A DNA stretch of 64,000 bases from Pseudomonas sp. GL-B-19. GTDB taxonomy: Bacteria > Pseudomonadota > Gammaproteobacteria > Pseudomonadales > Pseudomonadaceae. Position 1 is the stretch's first letter, and every line of letters begins with the position of its first letter. This document shows, piece by piece, positions 55,660-64,000 of the stretch. The stretch covers positions 26,121 through 90,120 of the forward strand of contig NZ_JAHBDK010000025.1 of NCBI RefSeq assembly GCF_019956415.1, written 5' to 3'. The notes under the pieces were generated by a model, which worked only from the letters and a program-made list of their open reading frames with translations, had not been told where the DNA came from and searched no databases. A program made the position numbers and the translations under genes.

Positions 55660-56514
55660 TCAGGCCACCGGCCGCCAATGCCCGACCATGTGCTCAAGAT
55701 CCCCGGCACCCACCAACTGAAAGTCCCCATTGGATCCCGCCGCGCTCGCCAGCAATGTCACTTCACTGGGCAACCGCACCGGTTTGCGAAACTGCACGGC
55801 AATTTCGATGTTCGCCGTTGGCAGGTGATCGGCCAGCGCCGCCAGCGTGCGCGCCTTGTTCCACAACCCATGGGCAATGGCCGTCGGGAAACCGAAGAGT
55901 CTGGCGCTGGCGGCGCTCAGGTGAATCGGGTTGTAGTCGCCGGACACTTTGGCGTATTGACGACCAATGTCGGCGGGGGCTTTCCAGCGGGCCACTTCCA
56001 TCATCTCCAGCGTGGGTGCCGGCACGTCCTCGGCGGGTTCCCCGTCCAGTTTGACGCCCCGGCACAGCATCTGGCTTTTCGCTTCCCAGAGCGTCCCCAA
56101 TTGATCGTCCAGCGTGGTTACCAGATCGAACGTCGCACCCTTGGCATGGGGTTGAAGATTCTGCACCTGCACGCTGACGCGTACCCGGTGCACGCCGCCC
56201 ATGGGCCGCAGAACTCGGATGCGGTTGCTCAGGTGAATCAACCCCAGCAGGGGAAAAGGGAATTCTTTGGCGGTGAGCAATTGCATTTGCAAGGCAAACG
56301 CGAGGATGTGCGGATAGGTTGGCGGCAGCAGTCCGTTGTCGGCAAACCCGCAGACCTTGCGATACGCCGCCAGGCGCTTGGGATCGACCTCGACCCAGCA
56401 GTGCAAACCCGTGTCGGGCAACGTGGTGCCGGTGATTTTGCGCCGCGTCGCTGCTCGCACATACAACGCCGACAGGCTCGGTTCGCGGTTGAGTGTGTGC
56501 CAATCGGTGATCAT
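55660..56514 (-). CDS. MaoC-like dehydratase
   Basis: A 284-residue hot-dog hydratase. The second half carries the MaoC/R-specific enoyl-CoA hydratase motif AKVSGDYNPIHLSAASARLF (D-x4-H pair, about 190-210) and TAIAHGLWNKARTLAAL. The first half (GLLPPTYPHILAFALQMQLL and LLGLIHLSNRIRVLRPMGGV) is a non-catalytic hot-dog repeat, so this is a double hot-dog protein. The stop of the upstream fabG gene is 3 bp away, and the thiolase is divergent. It probably hydrates enoyl-CoA/ACP in a small acyl-chain pathway. Confidence 0.9.
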   Translation of the reverse strand: MITDWHTLNREPSLSALYVRAATRRKITGTTLPDTGLHCWVEVDPKRLAAYRKVCGFADNGLLPPTYPHILAFALQMQLLTAKEFPFPLLGLIHLSNRIRVLRPMGGVHRVRVSVQVQNLQPHAKGATFDLVTTLDDQLGTLWEAKSQMLCRGVKLDGEPAEDVPAPTLEMMEVARWKAPADIGRQYAKVSGDYNPIHLSAASARLFGFPTAIAHGLWNKARTLAALADHLPTANIEIAVQFRKPVRLPSEVTLLASAAGSNGDFQLVGAGDLEHMVGHWRPVA

Positions 56515-56516
56515 CG

Positions 56517-57869
56517 CTAGGCCCCCAAGACGCTTTGTCCACAGACCCGCAGCGCTTGCCCGGTAAACGCGCCGGTGCCCGGTTGCGCCAGCCAGGCCAC
56601 GGCTTCGGCGACGTCTTGCGGTAAGCCGCCCTGGCCGAGTGAACTCATGCGTCGGCCCGCTTCACGCAAGCCGAACGGAATGTGCGCGGTCATCTGCGTT
56701 TCAATAAACCCCGGCGCCACCGCGTTGATGCTGATCCCGCGCTGATCCAGCAACGGCGCCCAGGCTTGTGCCAGCCCGATCAGCCCGGCCTTGCTCGCGG
56801 CGTAGTTGGTTTGCCCGCGATTGCCGGCGATGCCGCTGATGGATGCAAGCAAAATCACCCGTCCGTTGTCGTGCAGGGTGCCGCTGTCGAGCAGAGCCTT
56901 GGTCAGCACTTGCGGGGCATTGAGGTTGACCGCGAGTACCGCGTCCCAGAATTCCGGGGTCATGTTGGCCAGGGTTTTGTCGCGTGTGATCCCTGCGTTG
57001 TGCACCACGATATCGACGCCGTCGGGCAGTTGTTCGACCAACTGTGTGGCGGCGTCTTCGGCGCAAATGTCCAGGGTGATGCTGCGCCCGCCGAGGCGCG
57101 CGGCGAGGGCGTCGAGATCGGTTTTGGCCGATGGCACGTCGAGCAGAATCACCTCGGCGCCGTCACGGGCCAGCGTCTCGGCGATCGAGGCGCCAATGCC
57201 ACGTGCTGCGCCGGTCACCAGCGCCTTGCGTCCTGCCAGTGGCCGCGTCCAGTCCTGAACCGGCGTGGCGCACGCCTTCAACCGAATCACTTGCCCGGAT
57301 ACAAACGCACTTTTAGGCGAGAGGAAAAACCTCAGCGGTCCCTCCAACTGATCTTCCGCACCGTCGCCGACATAGATCAACTGCAAGGTACCACCGCTGC
57401 GCAGTTCCTTGGCCAGCGAACGGCTGAAACCTTCCAGTGCGCGCTGGGCGCTGGCGGCGAACGGGTCGCTCAATGTTTCCGGGGCACGGCCCAGAATCAC
57501 CAGGTGCGCGCTGTGATCGAGGTTTTTCATCAGCGGCTGGAAGAACTCGCGCAGCTGTTTGAGCTGCCCGGTTTGCTCCAGGTTACTGGCATCGAACACC
57601 ACGGCTTTGAGTTTCGGACCGTGGCCGGGAATCCAAGCGGTGGCCAATGAAGGTTCGGTGCCGTAGCTGTAAATCGCGTCGGTCAGGCGATTGGCGAACG
57701 CACTGACTTTCTCGGCCAACGGGCCACCGCCAATCAACAGCGCCCCTTCGACAGGCCGCAGCCGGCCTGCCTGCCAGCGCTCCAGGCGGACCGGCGACGG
57801 CAAACCCATGGCCCCGACCAGGCGATGGCCGATGGACGAATTGGCGAAGTCGATATAACGGTCAGACAT
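56517..57869 (-). CDS. 3-oxoacyl-ACP/CoA reductase, long FabG type
   Basis: A 450-residue high-molecular-weight FabG. The C-terminal 240 residues are a canonical short-chain dehydrogenase: GAARGIGASIAETLARDGAE (cofactor), DIVVHNAGITRDKTLANMT, and the catalytic Ser-Tyr-Lys in LLASISGIAGNRGQTNYAASK, with Y near 364 and K near 368. The N-terminal about 200 residues (IDFANSSIGHRLVGAMGLPS, LIGGGPLAEKVSAFANRLTD) form the extra degenerate Rossmann domain typical of FabG4-like enzymes. Coupled to maoC. Related pairs act in acyl-CoA and polyketide-like chain reduction; substrate unknown. Confidence 0.93.
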   Translation of the reverse strand: MSDRYIDFANSSIGHRLVGAMGLPSPVRLERWQAGRLRPVEGALLIGGGPLAEKVSAFANRLTDAIYSYGTEPSLATAWIPGHGPKLKAVVFDASNLEQTGQLKQLREFFQPLMKNLDHSAHLVILGRAPETLSDPFAASAQRALEGFSRSLAKELRSGGTLQLIYVGDGAEDQLEGPLRFFLSPKSAFVSGQVIRLKACATPVQDWTRPLAGRKALVTGAARGIGASIAETLARDGAEVILLDVPSAKTDLDALAARLGGRSITLDICAEDAATQLVEQLPDGVDIVVHNAGITRDKTLANMTPEFWDAVLAVNLNAPQVLTKALLDSGTLHDNGRVILLASISGIAGNRGQTNYAASKAGLIGLAQAWAPLLDQRGISINAVAPGFIETQMTAHIPFGLREAGRRMSSLGQGGLPQDVAEAVAWLAQPGTGAFTGQALRVCGQSVLGA

Positions 57870-58171
57870 GGAACGTGCTCCGGCAGCTGGGGTTCAAAGT
57901 GTGGACCACGATTGGCAATCAGTCGTTCGATCCACGAGATAAGGCCTACGCTTGAACATTGCAGAGTAGTTCGTAGCGGGAATGTCAGGGCGACCGCAAC
58001 CCAGAATTGGAATACAGAACCTGAAATGGAATGCAGACCCCTGTGGGAGCGAGCCTGCTCGCGATGGCGGTGTGTCAGCCAACATTGATGCGACTGACAT
58101 ACCGCCATCGCGAGCAGGCTCGCTCCCACAGTGGACCGCGTTCAGATTTTATTTTTCACAAGGAGCTTTTC
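57870..58171. promoter_or_regulatory. Divergent intergenic region fabG / thiolase
   Basis: 302 bp holding the two promoters and a REP doublet at 58041-58131. AAGGAG 7 nt before ATG 58172 is the strongest ribosome site in this part of the window. No palindromic operator was evident outside the REP. Confidence 0.5.
58041..58131. repeat. REP doublet
   Basis: Arms CTGTGGGAGCGAGCCTGCTC and GAGCAGGCTCGCTCCCACAG in opposite orientation, upstream of the thiolase gene. Confidence 0.88.
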
Positions 58172-59449
58172 ATGACTCAGCTGCGCCGCGTCGCGATTAT
58201 CGGCGGTAACCGTATTCCTTTCGCCCGTTCCAACGGGGCGTATGCCACCGCCAGTAACCAGGCGATGCTCACCGCAGCGCTCGAAGGCTTGATCGAACGC
58301 TACAACCTGCACGGCCTGCGCATGGGCGAAGTGGTCGCGGGGGCGGTGCTCAAATTGTCGCGGGACATGAACCTGACGCGCGAGTGCGTGCTCGGGTCGC
58401 GGCTGTCGCCCGAAACGCCGGCCTATGACATCCAGCAGGCGTGCGGCACCGGGCTGGAAGCGGCGTTGCTGGTGGCGAACAAGATCGCCCTGGGGCAGAT
58501 CGATTGCGGCATTGCCGGCGGTGTCGATACCACCTCGGATGCGCCGATCAGTGTCAGTGAAGGACTGCGCAGGATCTTGCTGCAAGCCAATCGCGCCAAG
58601 ACCACCGGGGACAAACTGAAAACGTTCCTGCAATTGCGGCCCCGACACCTGATCCCGGAATTTCCGCGCAACGGCGAACCCCGCACCGGTTTGTCCATGG
58701 GCGAACATTGCGAGCTGATGGCGCAGACCTGGAACATCCCCCGCGAAGCTCAGGATCAACTGGCGCTGGAAAGCCATCGCCATCTGGCCGCGTCCTACGC
58801 CGAAGGCTGGCACAACGACCTGATGACGCCATTCCTCGGCCTGACCCGCGACAACAACCTGCGCCCGGACCTGACCCTGGAGCAGCTCGCCAAGCTGAAA
58901 CCGGCCTTCGAGAAAAGCGCCAAGGGCACGATGACGGCGGGCAACTCCACACCACTCACCGACGGTGCGTCGCTGGTGTTGCTGGGCAGTGAGGAGTGGG
59001 CCAGGGAGCGTGGCTTGCCGATCCTCGCGTACCTGCGTGACGGCGAAGCGGCAGCGGTGGATTTCGTCAACGGTGCCGAAGGCCTGTTGATGGCGCCGGT
59101 GTACGCGGTGCCGCGATTGCTGGCGCGCAATGGCCTGACCTTGCAGGACTTCGACTACTACGAAATCCACGAAGCCTTCGCCGCGCAAGTGCTCTGCACG
59201 TTGAAAGCCTGGGAAGACCCTGACTATTGCAAAACCCGCCTCGGGCTTGATGCGCCGCTGGGCTCCATTGACCGCAGCCGGCTTAACGTCAAAGGCAGTT
59301 CACTGGCGGCCGGGCATCCGTTTGCGGCGACTGGCGGGCGTATTGTCGCCAACCTGGCGAAGTTGCTGGACGCGGCGGGCAAGGGCCGGGGTTTGATCTC
59401 GATCTGCGCCGCCGGCGGTCAAGGCGTCACCGCCATAATCGAGCGCTGA
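58172..59449 (+). CDS. Acetyl-CoA C-acetyltransferase (thiolase, FadI-like)
   Basis: A 425-residue thiolase. Catalytic Cys91 lies in IQQACGTGLEAALLV, the His in YYEIHEAFAAQVLCTLKAWE, and the second Cys in LISICAAGGQGVTAI. GHPFAATGGRIVANLAKLL is the conserved C-terminal loop. The length and the long insert around 175-270 (MGEHCELMAQTWNIPREAQD) fit the FadI/ACAA2-like branch rather than short biosynthetic thiolases. It is divergent from fabG-maoC, so the three could form one acyl-CoA degradation or synthesis route. Confidence 0.93.
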   Translation: MTQLRRVAIIGGNRIPFARSNGAYATASNQAMLTAALEGLIERYNLHGLRMGEVVAGAVLKLSRDMNLTRECVLGSRLSPETPAYDIQQACGTGLEAALLVANKIALGQIDCGIAGGVDTTSDAPISVSEGLRRILLQANRAKTTGDKLKTFLQLRPRHLIPEFPRNGEPRTGLSMGEHCELMAQTWNIPREAQDQLALESHRHLAASYAEGWHNDLMTPFLGLTRDNNLRPDLTLEQLAKLKPAFEKSAKGTMTAGNSTPLTDGASLVLLGSEEWARERGLPILAYLRDGEAAAVDFVNGAEGLLMAPVYAVPRLLARNGLTLQDFDYYEIHEAFAAQVLCTLKAWEDPDYCKTRLGLDAPLGSIDRSRLNVKGSSLAAGHPFAATGGRIVANLAKLLDAAGKGRGLISICAAGGQGVTAIIER

Positions 59450-59463
59450 AGAAACACCGTAAC

Positions 59464-59553
59464 CTGTAGGAGTGAGCCTGCTCGCGATAGCGGTGTGTCA
59501 GTCAACATTAACGTGTCTGATACACCGCTATCGCGAGCAGGCTCACTCCTACA
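59464..59553. repeat. REP doublet
   Basis: Arms TGTAGGAGTGAGCCTGCTCG and CGAGCAGGCTCACTCCTACA in opposite orientation, perfect at 20 of 20, between thiolase and AraC genes. Confidence 0.9.
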
Positions 59554-59642
59554 AGGATTCTCTGCATCAAATAGATTTGTATGGATCCGTGACTTAGCCT
59601 AACGTCGGCCTGATCAGTCACCTTGCGACATAAGGCAATTCA

Positions 59643-60434
59643 ATGTCGACTAACGGACACCTTTCCCTCGAGCGGATCATTCCGACGTTGTCAGCGTTAC
59701 CGCGTCCGCTATTCGCCCGGGTAGAAAGCCTGAACGCTGGATCCTGGACACCGCCGCACCGCCACGATTGGGTGCAGATTTCCTACGCCATCAGCGGCGT
59801 CCTCGGCGTGCACACTGCCGAGGGCAGTTTCTTTGCGCCGCCGCAGTGGGGCATCTGGATTCCGGCGGATCTGGAGCATCAGGTCGTGACCTCGATACGT
59901 GCCGAAATGCGCAGCCTGTATGTGCGTCGCGAAGATTGTGAGTGGGCGGACGGGCGCTGCCGGGTACTGGAAGTCACACCGCTGGCGCGGGAGCTGATCA
60001 AGAGTTTTTGCTTGCTGCCAGTGGAATATCCGCAGGGCGACAGCCAGGAAGCGCGGTTGGTGAGTGTGTTGCTGGATCAGTTGGCGAACTTGCCCGAGGT
60101 GGGGTTTTCCCTGCCGTTGCCACGGCATGAGCGGCTGCTGGGATTGTGCAACGAGTTGATTGAACGTCCCGAGCAGAACGTGACATTGCAGCTATGGGCG
60201 GAGCGCTTGGGTACGTCGGAAAAGACCCTGATGCGCCTGTTTCAGCGCGAGACCGGGTTGAGCTTTCGCGGTTGGCGACAGCGGATGCGGTTGTTGTCTT
60301 CGTTGAGTCTTCTGGAGGAGGGCGACAGCGTGACCAATGCCGCGCTGGCGTGTGGCTATGACTCGACGTCGGCGTTTATTGCTGCGTTCAAAAGCCTGTT
60401 CGGGTTTACCCCCGGCGAACTCTTCAAGCAATAA
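59643..60434 (+). CDS. AraC family transcriptional regulator with N-terminal cupin
   Basis: A 263-residue regulator. A cupin-like N-terminal ligand domain (SWTPPHRHDWVQISYAISGV with HxH near 40) is followed by the AraC double helix-turn-helix: TLQLWAERLGTSEKTLMRLF and CGYDSTSAFIAAFKSLFGFT then PGELF (about 180-262). The type resembles the NimR/YdfF group with cupin sensors. It stands alone downstream of the thiolase and may control the neighbouring acyl-CoA genes; the target is not shown by sequence. Confidence 0.93.
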   Translation: MSTNGHLSLERIIPTLSALPRPLFARVESLNAGSWTPPHRHDWVQISYAISGVLGVHTAEGSFFAPPQWGIWIPADLEHQVVTSIRAEMRSLYVRREDCEWADGRCRVLEVTPLARELIKSFCLLPVEYPQGDSQEARLVSVLLDQLANLPEVGFSLPLPRHERLLGLCNELIERPEQNVTLQLWAERLGTSEKTLMRLFQRETGLSFRGWRQRMRLLSSLSLLEEGDSVTNAALACGYDSTSAFIAAFKSLFGFTPGELFKQ

Positions 60435-60446
60435 CACCACCTGACC

Positions 60447-60538
60447 CTTGTGGGAGCGAGCCTGCTCGCGAAGAGGCCGTCACATTCAATATCTATGTTG
60501 AATGTAAGTCCGCTTTCGCGAGCAGGCTCGCTCCCACA
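60447..60538. repeat. REP doublet
   Basis: Arms CTTGTGGGAGCGAGCCTGCT and AGCAGGCTCGCTCCCACAGT in opposite orientation between two convergent genes. Confidence 0.88.
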
Positions 60539-60562
60539 GTGGATGTGCGGTGTTTCTGAAGG

Positions 60563-62509
60563 TCAGGTTCTAAAACGTCGAACCAACCCGTCCAGTTCGC
60601 TCGAAAGCCCGGCCAGGCTTTGTGAATCCAGGCGCGCCGAGTTGGCCAGTTCCGCGACCAATTGCGCATCTCCATGGATCTGGCTGATGTGCCGGTTGAT
60701 GTCTTCGGCCACGGAATGCTGTTCTTCTGCCGCCGTCGCAATTTGCGTGTTCATATCGCGGATCACGTCCACCGACTCGCGAATCAACCCAAAGCTGTTG
60801 CGTGCTTCGCCGATTCGGCTCACCGACTGCTGCGACACTTCCAGGCTCGCATGCATCTGTTGAGTCACCTGGCTGGTGCGCTTGGCAAGGTTGCCGAGAA
60901 GACCGTCTATCTCCGCCGTGGAGTCAGCGGTGCGTTTGGCCAGTGCCCGCACTTCGTCGGCCACGACCGCAAACCCGCGCCCTTGCTCACCGGCCCGTGC
61001 CGCTTCAATGGCCGCGTTCAGCGCCAGCAGGTTGGTCTGCTCGGCGATCGAGCGAATGGTCCCCAGAATCGACTGGATGTCGTTGCTGTCGCGCTCGAGT
61101 TGCTGCATCGATTGCGCCGACTGTTCGATTTCCTGGCTCAAGCGATCAACGCTGCTCACCGCCGCATCAATTTGCTGTTGACCTTCACGAGCCTGACGCT
61201 GGCCGTTATCGGCAGAGTCCGCCGCCTGGCTGCAAGAACGCGCGACTTCGTTGGCGGTGGCGACCATTTCGTGGAACGCCGTGGACACCATGTCCACCGC
61301 TTCACGCTGGCGCCCGGCGGCTTCGGCCATATCGCTGGAGACCTGGGTCGAGCTCTTGGAGGTGGCGAGGATGTTGGTCGCAGCGCCTCCGATGCTTTGA
61401 ATCAGGTTGCGAATCGCCGTCAAGAACTGGTTGAACCAACTGGCCAATTGCGCGGTTTCGTCGCTGCCACGGATTTCCAGGTTCTTGGTCAGATCGCCTT
61501 CGCCTTGAGCGATGCCTTCCAGACCGCTGGCCACGCTGCGGATCGGGCGCACGATGACGCTGGCGAAACTCGCGCCGAGGATGGCGAAGAACACGGCCAG
61601 CACGGCCGCGATGAGTGCGATCAGCCAGGTCAGTTGGGTGGCCGAGCTCATCACGTCGTTTTGCTTGATCAGGCCGATGAAGGTCCAGCCCAGTTGCTCA
61701 GACGGCCAGACGTTGGCCATGTAGCGTTCGCCGTTCAGCTCGACTTCCACCAGGCCTTTGCCAGCCTTGGCCAATTGCGCGTAACCCTCACCGAGGCTGC
61801 TTAGTGGCTTGAAGTTGTGCTCCGGTTGTTTCGGGTCCACCAGGACCATGCCGGTGTTTTCCAGCAGCATCAGGTAGCCGGTTTCACCGAGCTTGATCTG
61901 TTTGACGATTTCGGTGAGCCCCTTGAGCGTCACGTCGATGCTGACCACGCCGCCATTGTTGCCCAACTGATTGTCAATGGTGCGCACGGTACTGACATAA
62001 GTCGCGTCGTCCTGGGCCCAGTAGTAGGCCTCGGTGCGGAACGGCTTTCCCGGTTTGGCTTGGGCCGCTTTGTACCAAGGGCGCTGGCGCGGGTCATAAT
62101 TGTTCAGCTTCGCATCGTCCGGCCAGGACACATAACCGCCAGCCGCAGTGCCGAGAATGGCATAGGCGTACGAGGGGTGGCTTTTGCCCAGGTCCTGGAG
62201 GAGGTTGAAGACTTTTTTATCCATCTCGCCTTGTGGAATGCTCTCGGCGTTGGCGCTCATGTAGGTCTTGAGGCTGTCGTCGGAGTTCTTGATCAGGGGC
62301 TGGTTGGCCAGGTAGTCGACGTTTTGGCTGATGCCGTCGAAAAACAGTTGCATGGCGTTGCTGACCTGGCGAATTTCGCGGCCGCTGCCGTCGACGAAAC
62401 TCTCCTTGGCGTCACTGCGCAAATTCAGCACAACGAGGGTGGCGACCAGCACCACGGGCAAGCAGGCGATGATTGCAAACGCCCAGGTCAACTTCTGTTT
62501 GATGTTCAT
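60563..62509 (-). CDS. Methyl-accepting chemotaxis protein with dCache sensor
   Basis: A 648-residue chemoreceptor. TM1 is [21 protein letters not shown] periplasmic dCache_1 domain (about 35-280), TM2 ([20 protein letters not shown]), HAMP and a signalling tip [20 protein letters not shown] follow. In the membrane-distal Cache module, [13 protein letters not shown] puts Y, R, W and Y at relative positions 0, 5, 7 and 8, with later Y (+24/25) and D (+54) in SIDVTL. This corresponds to the amino-acid-binding motif known from PctA-type receptors. An amino-acid ligand is therefore likely. Convergent with the AraC gene. Confidence 0.92.
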   Translation of the reverse strand: MNIKQKLTWAFAIIACLPVVLVATLVVLNLRSDAKESFVDGSGREIRQVSNAMQLFFDGISQNVDYLANQPLIKNSDDSLKTYMSANAESIPQGEMDKKVFNLLQDLGKSHPSYAYAILGTAAGGYVSWPDDAKLNNYDPRQRPWYKAAQAKPGKPFRTEAYYWAQDDATYVSTVRTIDNQLGNNGGVVSIDVTLKGLTEIVKQIKLGETGYLMLLENTGMVLVDPKQPEHNFKPLSSLGEGYAQLAKAGKGLVEVELNGERYMANVWPSEQLGWTFIGLIKQNDVMSSATQLTWLIALIAAVLAVFFAILGASFASVIVRPIRSVASGLEGIAQGEGDLTKNLEIRGSDETAQLASWFNQFLTAIRNLIQSIGGAATNILATSKSSTQVSSDMAEAAGRQREAVDMVSTAFHEMVATANEVARSCSQAADSADNGQRQAREGQQQIDAAVSSVDRLSQEIEQSAQSMQQLERDSNDIQSILGTIRSIAEQTNLLALNAAIEAARAGEQGRGFAVVADEVRALAKRTADSTAEIDGLLGNLAKRTSQVTQQMHASLEVSQQSVSRIGEARNSFGLIRESVDVIRDMNTQIATAAEEQHSVAEDINRHISQIHGDAQLVAELANSARLDSQSLAGLSSELDGLVRRFRT

Positions 62510-62954
62510 CCACGCTCCAGATTTTCTTGTAGGCCCACGCAGTGCTGATGACTCGCGGAATATTGGCAGCTGAAAACGTTGTTCTTCATCTCGGGTCCGT
62601 GAGTGCGCCGTCGTTTGCTGTAGGAAAGTTTGTCGGACAATTGCCTTTGTCTTTGAGGACTTCGGCCGCTGGAGGGGGAAATTGAGCCAGGATTGGAAAA
62701 ATCCTACTGAAAGGTATGAATAAAGATTTCAGTTTCTGTCGTAAATACCCTCAGAACCTTTCGCCTACGTGTGTCGTTGTCTCAGCTATGATCTCGGGCG
62801 GTCATTGACGACCGGCGGCGGATGAGTGATTAATCCGCCACATTGCGTGCATCGCGACGTTCATAGGTCGGCAACCCCTCCCCCGAACGACTGGATTGCC
62901 GTATAACGAATGACTTTCGCGTGTTTGGTAATAAAGGACCCACAATAAAAGCTG
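62510..62954. other. Intergenic region between chemoreceptor and RIO kinase
   Basis: 445 bp without a credible gene. It must hold the divergent promoters. A short inverted pair GGCGG...CCGCC (about 62816-62840) is visible. I saw no convincing sigma-28 site for the chemoreceptor. The RIO kinase start has no strong ribosome site (AAAGGACCC lies about 20 nt upstream). Confidence 0.4.
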
Positions 62955-63848
62955 ATGAAGACTCCAAAACGCATTGAACCCCTGATCGAGGACGGTCTGG
63001 TTGACGAGGTGCTGCGCCCACTCATGAGTGGTAAAGAAGCAGCTGTTTATGTGGTGCGCTGCGGCAACGAGTTACGTTGCGCGAAGGTCTACAAGGAGGC
63101 GAATAAACGCAGTTTCCGTCAGGCGGCCGAGTATCAGGAAGGCCGCAAGGTGCGCAACAGCCGACAGGCTCGTGCGATGGCCAAGGGCTCCAAGTTTGGC
63201 AAGAAAGAAACCGAAGACGCGTGGCAGAACGCCGAAGTGGCGGCTTTGTTCCGTCTGGCCGGTGCCGGTGTCCGGGTACCCAAGCCGTATGACTTCCTCG
63301 AAGGCGTACTGCTCATGGAACTGGTGGCCGATGAATACGGCGATGCCGCGCCGCGTCTGAACGACGTGGTGCTGGAGCCGGACCAGGCGCGCGAATATCA
63401 CGCGTTCCTGATTTCGCAGATCGTGCTGATGTTGTGTACCGGTCTGGTTCACGGTGACTTGTCCGAGTTCAATGTGCTGTTGACCCCGGACGGTCCGGTC
63501 ATCATCGACTTGCCTCAGGCAGTGGATGCGGCGGGTAACAACCACGCGTTCAACATGCTGGAGCGCGACGTGGGCAACATGGCGTCTTACTTCGGGCGAT
63601 TTGCGCCGGAGTTGAAAAAGACCAAATACGCCAAGGAAATGTGGGCGTTGTACGAAGCCGGCACCTTGCACCCGGCCAGTGTCTTGACCGGGGAATTCGA
63701 CGAGCCGGAAGAGTTGGCCGACGTCGGCGGGATCATGCGCGAAATCGAGGCTGCGCGGTTGGACGAAGAGCGTAAGCAAGCGATCCGCGCTGCTGACGAC
63801 GCGCCACCAAGCAAAGCCGAAGAGCCGCCTCCGCCCTGGATGCAGTGA
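62955..63848 (+). CDS. RIO-type serine protein kinase
   Basis: A 297-residue atypical kinase of the RIO1 group found in bacteria. N-lobe SGKEAAVYVVRCGNELRCAK with the ATP-binding Lys near residue 44 is followed by the catalytic loop LVHGDLSEFNVLLTPDGPVI (about 162-181) and the metal loop IDLPQAVDAAGNNHAFN (about 182-198). The C-terminal tail is charged and proline-rich (PSKAEEPPPPWMQ). In archaea and eukaryotes RIO kinases act in small-subunit maturation; the bacterial role is unclear. ATG 62955 is the first credible start. An IS-like element begins about 30 bp after the stop. Confidence 0.92.
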   Translation: MKTPKRIEPLIEDGLVDEVLRPLMSGKEAAVYVVRCGNELRCAKVYKEANKRSFRQAAEYQEGRKVRNSRQARAMAKGSKFGKKETEDAWQNAEVAALFRLAGAGVRVPKPYDFLEGVLLMELVADEYGDAAPRLNDVVLEPDQAREYHAFLISQIVLMLCTGLVHGDLSEFNVLLTPDGPVIIDLPQAVDAAGNNHAFNMLERDVGNMASYFGRFAPELKKTKYAKEMWALYEAGTLHPASVLTGEFDEPEELADVGGIMREIEAARLDEERKQAIRAADDAPPSKAEEPPPPWMQ

Positions 63849-63915
63849 TGTGCTAAACAAAAACCCGGCTTCGCAGACTGTGTGAAAACCTAGCAATCTG
63901 CCTGGCGATCAAAGA

Positions 63916-63953
63916 AAATGCTCCGCATCGAAAGATACGGAGCATTTTTCGTT
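63916..63953 (+). terminator. Hairpin inside the IS left end
   Basis: AAAATGCTCCG and CGGAGCATTTT form an 11-bp stem that extends by five more pairs with one mismatch around a GAAA loop, followed by T5. It may end RIO kinase transcription or insulate the transposase from read-through. Confidence 0.65.
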
Positions 63954-63955
63954 AT

Positions 63956-64000
63956 GGCCTACATCCAGGGACAGTCCCGTACCCAGACCAGTTTGTTCCC
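63956..64000 (+). CDS. IS1182-family transposase (first 15 codons only)
   Basis: The ATG at 63956 begins MAYIQGQSRTQTSLF and continues past the window edge. The MAYIQG start is characteristic of IS1182-type transposases. Only the N-terminus is visible, so family assignment rests on this motif plus the preceding inverted-repeat-like sequence. Confidence 0.6.

Larger units (their letters stand above)
63876..64000 (+). mobile_element. Left end of an IS1182-like insertion sequence (truncated by window)
   Basis: About 30 bp after the RIO kinase stop the sequence GACTGTGTGAAAACC begins, resembling the terminal repeat seen at 46.86 kb. It is followed by a hairpin and by the start of a transposase reading MAYIQGQSRTQTSLFP. 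The MAYIQG start is typical of IS1182-family transposases. The exact left boundary is an estimate. Confidence 0.6.

Noticed and set aside
62830..63021. 63-codon minus-strand frame over the RIO kinase start
   Set aside because: Overlaps the kinase start with no motif or ribosome site.

Overview
This window is chromosomal DNA of a fluorescent Pseudomonas (P. fluorescens group). The evidence is roughly 60% G+C coding sequence, many Pseudomonas-type REP doublets (core GGAGCGAGCCTGCTCGCGA or GTAGGAGCTGGCTTGCCAGC), and a core gene order that matches, in reverse, the P. aeruginosa stretch urtA - retS - purD - purH - fis - dusB - zinc-ribbon gene - prmA - accC - accB - aroQ - dsbD/dipZ - chemoreceptor - gcbA - DUF2333 - NUDIX - sui1 - speA.

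Layout. (1) 1-1043: 5' part of urtA with a sigma-54-like promoter. (2) 1.4-26.35 kb: an accessory block lying between urtA and retS. It holds a DUF6124 gene with a highly structured putative RNA leader, three tandem REP doublets, a copper-uptake cluster (two DUF2946 proteins, PCu(A)C chaperone, TonB copper receptor, PepSY protein), a divergent cobalamin cluster (cobL-cbiD-cobK leftward; cobG-cobH-cobI-cbiG/cobJ rightward), a 2372-residue Tcd/LifA-like toxin, marC, and a cassette of three mutually related proteins of unknown function. (3) 26.37-48.99 kb: conserved core. It runs from retS (biofilm/virulence switch) through purine synthesis, fis-dusB, prmA, acetyl-CoA carboxylase subunits, dsbD, a chemoreceptor and the diguanylate cyclase gcbA to speA. 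(4) 49.2-62.5 kb: variable genes. These are a short vgrG with its DUF4123 adaptor but no effector, a MATE pump, a MazG-like pyrophosphohydrolase, cmoM, two DUF4136 lipoproteins, a MaoC/FabG/thiolase acyl-CoA set with an AraC regulator, and a dCache chemoreceptor. (5) 62.9-64 kb: a RIO kinase gene with an IS1182-like element starting just downstream and cut by the window end.

Most noteworthy are the large toxin, which combines a GT44 glucosyltransferase domain (all spacing-conserved active-site residues present), a papain-like C/H/D triad and a TcdA/TcdB-type translocation region, and the nearby unrecognised three-paralogue cassette. Both have A+T-rich upstream regions. Together they are the best candidates for an undescribed host- or competitor-directed system. 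The structured RNA ahead of the DUF6124 gene and the incomplete VgrG module are secondary candidates. No rRNA, tRNA or CRISPR array was found.
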